Positions 59,901 to 64,000 of a stretch of DNA of 64,000 nucleotides are shown piece after piece. How positions within the stretch are numbered: position 1 is the first letter of the stretch; every line of letters begins with the position of its first letter. Under the pieces are notes generated by a model that ran no database searches, was not told the DNA's origin, and was given only the letters and a program-made list of their open reading frames with translations. Made by a program: the position numbers and the translations under genes. Origin of the DNA: Turnera subulata (Eukaryota; Streptophyta; Magnoliopsida; Malpighiales; Passifloraceae); the NCBI GenBank assembly GCA_028386065.3, contig JAKUCV010006856.1:32404-96403 (forward strand), written 5' to 3'.

Positions 59901-62500
59901 AATTACGGACTATAGTAAGTAGTAGTATAATATTGCAACAAGGAATTAACTTTTTGTGGTGAGGGAACTGATGTATGGATTACAATATCGAATAGAAAGT
60001 TCTTTGGATAGAGCTATAGGGAGCAAATAAAGACAAGCAGTTGGAGAAAGAAAAAAAGTGAATGAAGACAAAAGTGGATTCAAGTAGGGTTTGCTTTCTG
60101 GTTCCGTGTGGATCAAAACCATAGGTGTGGGTACCGACAAAGCATCTATTTCCTCTTTTTTTTTTTTTTTCGTTTCCATTTTGGCTTTCTTGTCTTGTTT
60201 GAGATCAGTCCCCCCATAGAGAGGGAGGGAGGCGGCCTTTTCCTAGAGGGTCACGATTGTAGTGGGACCAAACCTTTCTTAAACACTTTGAAATTGCAGC
60301 GACTTATGGGGTGGGAGAGAGAAATGGAGAGAAATGGAGTAATTTGTCAAGTGGGTACGTAGTGCAAGTATTCTCATTTTCAAGGACGGAGACTTTTAGC
60401 TTTGAAGCTCATCAACTTAATTAGTAGCCTCATCTTAATTTCATTTTCTGATTTGATTTGAATTCCAATGGGGGAATATGTTGTCTTCTAGCAACTTCGT
60501 CCTGTAGAAATCAGATTTGGAGAAATTGCGTGAGGATTGACTTCACCTACTTCCTAACCATCCATCCACCAAAAACTACAATTTTGATTTAGCCAATATT
60601 TTTTCCCTGATTTCTTTAAAGAATTTGGCTTAGCTGAATAACTAAGCAGGGGATGGTATACCAACAGAATATAAAGGGAGCAAAAGAATATACCATAAAC
60701 ATAAAGAGATCAAATAGGAAAAAAAAAAAATGAAAGGCTGGGTTGATAATATCGATATAATAAAAAGGAATGAAACCTACTAGATAGAACTGATATTGAA
60801 GACTAAAAATTACTTTAAAAATTCCAGTCTTCCTGGAATTCTAAGTTAAGGGTGCTGATGAAAATTTCTAATCAGTGACGTAATTTGTTGTTGAAATCTA
60901 AGGGAAAATAAGGTAGACGCTCAATCAGTTTGTTTGTTTCAAATTTGTTAATGATATTTATTACCTTAGCTAAATTTAATTAAGTAGTTCTCCCTCAGTT
61001 GGATACATGATAGTAAACCAATATAGTATTATGCAAGCTGTGCCATATCCTTTTCTTACTTTTCCAATTATACAAGTATAACAGTAGGCAGGAGTTTTCC
61101 CACTTTCGAAGAAAATCTCTCCGCTCCCTTTCTTTTTTCCTCTTACAGATAAAGGCTTCAACAATCTGGAGTGATATATGCCAAATTGGAATAAAAACTA
61201 AAGATTATCTTTTTGAGAAACAACACCAAACCAGAACTAGAGAGTTTTTGCCAAACTAAGTAGTATACTAGTAGATATAGAAATAAATAAGGCACATGCA
61301 ACAACGACTTAATGTTTCCATAACTAGACGTATATATATATATATTATTTCACTGGGGTTGCACCGTTGCACGTCGCTGTGAGGCCGTGACTCCAAAAAG
61401 TATCCACTTGGTTTTCTTGGTCTCTCATCTCATAAAAACCCAGGGACCACCGTGCATGGAAATTGATAATTAACTTTATATGAATTATGAGCATGTGTTT
61501 AGATTCTAAAAGAAAGAAAAAGAAGAGATAAGTATATACTTTATGAACAAGAGAGGAAAGTTGGCACAATTTTCCTCCCAAAATGTGAACCTAGCTAAGC
61601 TAGTCAGCATTTTCTTGCAATACGGAATATGAGAAGAAAAAGAAGAGACATCATTATTAGTTTCTAGAAGCGGTGGCTCTGTTAGTAGTAATGTTCAAGT
61701 TTGGTTATAATTAGTGACAATATTAGAAGCAAAAAAATTAGTGACAATATATTGCTTTAGGGGATATACATATATAGATCGAGTGAGTCTAATTTGCATG
61801 CGACTGCGAAGAGGTAGAGTAGAGGGTTTGGTGATTGAAAGCGAAAGTGAATTAACTTGACCTCTAAAAATAAAGATGGGTCTGTTTCAACTTGGAAAAT
61901 TTTGTGGAAGGAGAAGAAGAAGGCAAGTGTTTGGGAGGGCAACCAATTACAAGGACGAAATTAGGGATCCATCACAAGACAATGTAACGCCCACGCTACT
62001 CTTTCGGTCTTATTATAATCAGAGAGCGAAATTGGAGGCTGCTTGATGGGATGGAGGCGGCATGGGCCTTACCTCATTGGTCAATTTAGGCCCACTTCAT
62101 TTAATAGTTGAGTAGCAAGTAATCAATTGATGTGTTATTTCAATTTTCAAGGTCTTTCAACGATGGGACCCTCTTAATACTGAACCCTCTCTTTTATCAT
62201 CTAAGCAGACTACTCCCAATAGTCTAGGAGGCCTTGAAAGAATGGGTTCTTCTTATCTAGAAAGTTGGTGGACTTTTACACAACTTGAGACCGTTGGGCT
62301 TAGGAAAATGTAGTCCAGGTAAGATTTTAAGATGGATTTGCATTGTATCATATGATAATGGGAACTGGCCCAGAAATGAATGACGATGGAAAGTGATGCG
62401 GTAGAGCTCATGGGCCGTAAGCCTGTTCCGAAGAAAAATGTAGATCCATGATCTTTTTTTTTTTTGTTTTTGATCAACTTTAAACAATATTGATTCTTAA
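56938..62500. other. Gene-poor AT-rich spacer
   Basis: No gene, RNA gene or clear mobile element was recognised over about 5.5 kb. Short frames have no domains. Poly-A/T and TA tracts occur (for example 56978-56997 and 59209-59230). Small transposon relics may be present but no ends could be defined. Confidence 0.5.
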
Positions 62501-63236
62501 CTAGGTGATGCCCCTCGCGTTGCCACGGATACTTTAAATTTTCAATTCAATAAAAGTCTTTAAAGTGGGCAAATAAAATAATTTAGGTGTATAGCACAAA
62601 ATTGATTTTTATTTTCTTAAAAAAGATGCTGATATTTTTTGGTTTTCCATCCGGCGTCGGAAGTTTTGCCCCGATTAATCCAGATTCGATTTGGTTCCGC
62701 TTAAGCATGATTTCGGATTTGAGTCCTCATGTATGAAAAAATTCCCATTGTAGACTCACCCACCATATACCCAGGTGCGCAACACGATCGAATTTGGAAA
62801 AAAGATGTTGCAATGAAGCTAAGAAAAATATTGTTTGACCACTGCTAAACAATTATATACATAATAGAATTGACTAATGTTTTATTTAAACAAAATAATT
62901 TCAAGATTCATGAATATTTTCTCTTTACCTATAAGTTAAAATTTATTCTAATTTTAAAATTATAAATTTCATTTCAATTCTGAAAAAAATCTATCTTAAT
63001 TAAGATGAAAATTGGCCTAAAATATATTAACATACTATATTTTATTTACCATCCCAATTCTAAAAAATATTGATGCTCTCTTTATTCCATTTAGAATATA
63101 ACTTTATTTCGGAGCAAATATGCATCAACATTTTAATTTTCTCACATATTTTAGATGAAACACTATTTTTCACTTCTTTTTCTTAATCTATACCGCATAT
63201 TGATTTTGATGGAATATTATTTTTTTACTTCTTGAT
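62501..63236 (-). mobile_element. Possible decayed Helitron 3' end
   Basis: On the minus strand CCGTGGCAACGCGAGG is followed by GGGCATCACCTAG (ending at 62501), then T. This resembles the GC-rich terminal hairpin and CTAG end of Helitrons, with a degraded stem. The DNA to the right is AT-rich and non-coding; no matching TC 5' end was found before the LTR at 63237, so the extent is a guess. Confidence 0.35.
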
Positions 63237-63631
63237 TGTAACAGCCCGGGTAAAATTTTGGATTTTTACCGGGACTGTAGAAATTGTTTTACCGTGATTT
63301 ACTGTTGAATTAATCTTGGGTAATTAATTCAAGGTAAATCGGGAGTCGTTTTTCGAAACCGAGGGTTTTCCCGCGCTCGTGATTTTTCCCGTGGATTTTT
63401 CGGAACTAAGTTGGTATTTTCGGGTTTCGGAATTTCTCGGAAAATCACACCGGAAAATAACTAAGGAGGTATCTGTTATTTTCTGGTCCGGAACGGACTC
63501 GCCCGTAATATGGACGAATTGTATTATTGGGTAATCACATGTTAAATAGTAAAATTTCAGTCTATAAAAACAGAGCAGAGGAAGGGAGCCGGGAGAGAAA
63601 GGAGAAGAAAAAAAAAAGAGAAAGGAGAAAA
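63237..63631 (+). mobile_element. 5' part of an LTR of the same giant-LTR family
   Basis: It starts TGTAACAGCCCGGG and matches the first 400 or so bases of the solo LTR at 53562, including the CGTTTTTCGAAACCGAG-like block, the TATA box and the start of the purine tract. It is cut off at 63631, where an inverted copy of the LTR end begins. Confidence 0.85.
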
Positions 63632-64000
63632 TGAAACGCCCCGACCCGAATTTACCGTACACAGTAAACACGAGCCGGAACTGTGACAACCCAACCCAAC
63701 ATGACTCAGCATACAGTGTAATCAACAAATATCCGGGCTCAACAGCCCATAATAAAAACAATAATAAAATCTCAATCGGCCCAATGGCCCAACATTAATA
63801 AAAACATGCACAGCGGAAGACTTAAACTCACTAACACTGTATGCGACACATGCAAACTATGGATCCAAGCCCGTCCAAGGGAAACGTCACAGCCTGTCTG
63901 GAATGCACCCAACCTGTACATGAAACAACTCATCCTACGGGATGAAAGCCCGCAGGTGAGGGGTGAGTCCGAAGTGCTCACGACAATGGAAAGACGATCA
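63632..64000 (-). mobile_element. 3' part of an LTR of the same family, inverted, running out of the window
   Basis: From TGAAACGCCCCGACCCG the sequence is the reverse complement of the right end of the solo LTR (up to about 56568), including the segment with GGGCTCAACAGCCCA and the GATGAAAGCCCGCAGGTGAG block. It therefore is the terminal part of an element on the minus strand, probably nested in the LTR to its left. Its body lies beyond the window. Confidence 0.85.

Noticed and set aside
59940..60060. Possible miR159-like foldback (TTTGGATAGAGCTATAGGGAGC)
   Set aside because: The match to the miRNA is poor and no complementary arm was found.

Overview
The window is nuclear DNA from a flowering plant, almost certainly a eudicot and probably a rosid. 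The genes have many short introns with GT-AG borders and AT-rich intergenic DNA. The proteins are plant-specific or have plant-type architecture: a chloroplast SecA with transit peptide, a group IIb WRKY factor, DC1 domains and a plant DHHC acyltransferase. The mobile elements (Ty1-copia, Helitron, MULE-type MITE, a giant LTR) are typical of plants. Species cannot be fixed from sequence alone.

Layout. 1-3561: the 3' part of a tandem copy of a cytosolic-type prolyl-tRNA synthetase gene, damaged by a frameshift, a lost splice acceptor and a lost conserved arginine. 5686-10614: the apparently intact copy, with a 256-bp MITE in one intron. 11639-18117: SECA1, the thylakoid protein-translocation ATPase (20 exons). 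18954-20030 (minus): a small L7Ae/L30e-family RNA-binding protein. 20031-26247: mostly gene-free. 26248-28510: a GH28 polygalacturonase-like gene. 29528-32725 (minus): a DHHC protein S-acyltransferase (PAT18-like). 33728-38313: a defective Ty1-copia element on the minus strand. 39287-44926: a DC1 (Cys/His-rich C1) gene whose last intron holds a 2.7-kb Helitron that carries a dynamin-related gene fragment. 44953-45720: a second copy of the PAT18 upstream region. 48936-51978 (minus): a group IIb WRKY factor (WRKY47-like). 53562-56932: a 3.37-kb solo LTR with a perfect 5-bp target duplication. 56938-64000: gene-poor, ending in fragments of the same LTR family in head-on orientation.

The host genes are not an operon and act separately: translation, chloroplast protein import, RNA biology, cell wall, membrane lipidation, signalling and transcription. 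What links them is position. From memory, SECA1, the L7Ae gene, C1-domain genes, PAT18 and WRKY47 lie close together in Arabidopsis (At4g017xx-At4g01800), while the prolyl-tRNA synthetase and a GH28 gene are neighbours elsewhere (At3g62110-At3g62120). This window would then hold both sets in one block, as expected of an ancestral arrangement split by duplication and gene loss.

No previously unknown system is evident. The most interesting points are non-canonical splice donors in SECA1, the Helitron with its captured exon inside an intron, the duplicated promoter of the acyltransferase, decay of one of two synthetase copies, and the internal structure of the giant LTR.
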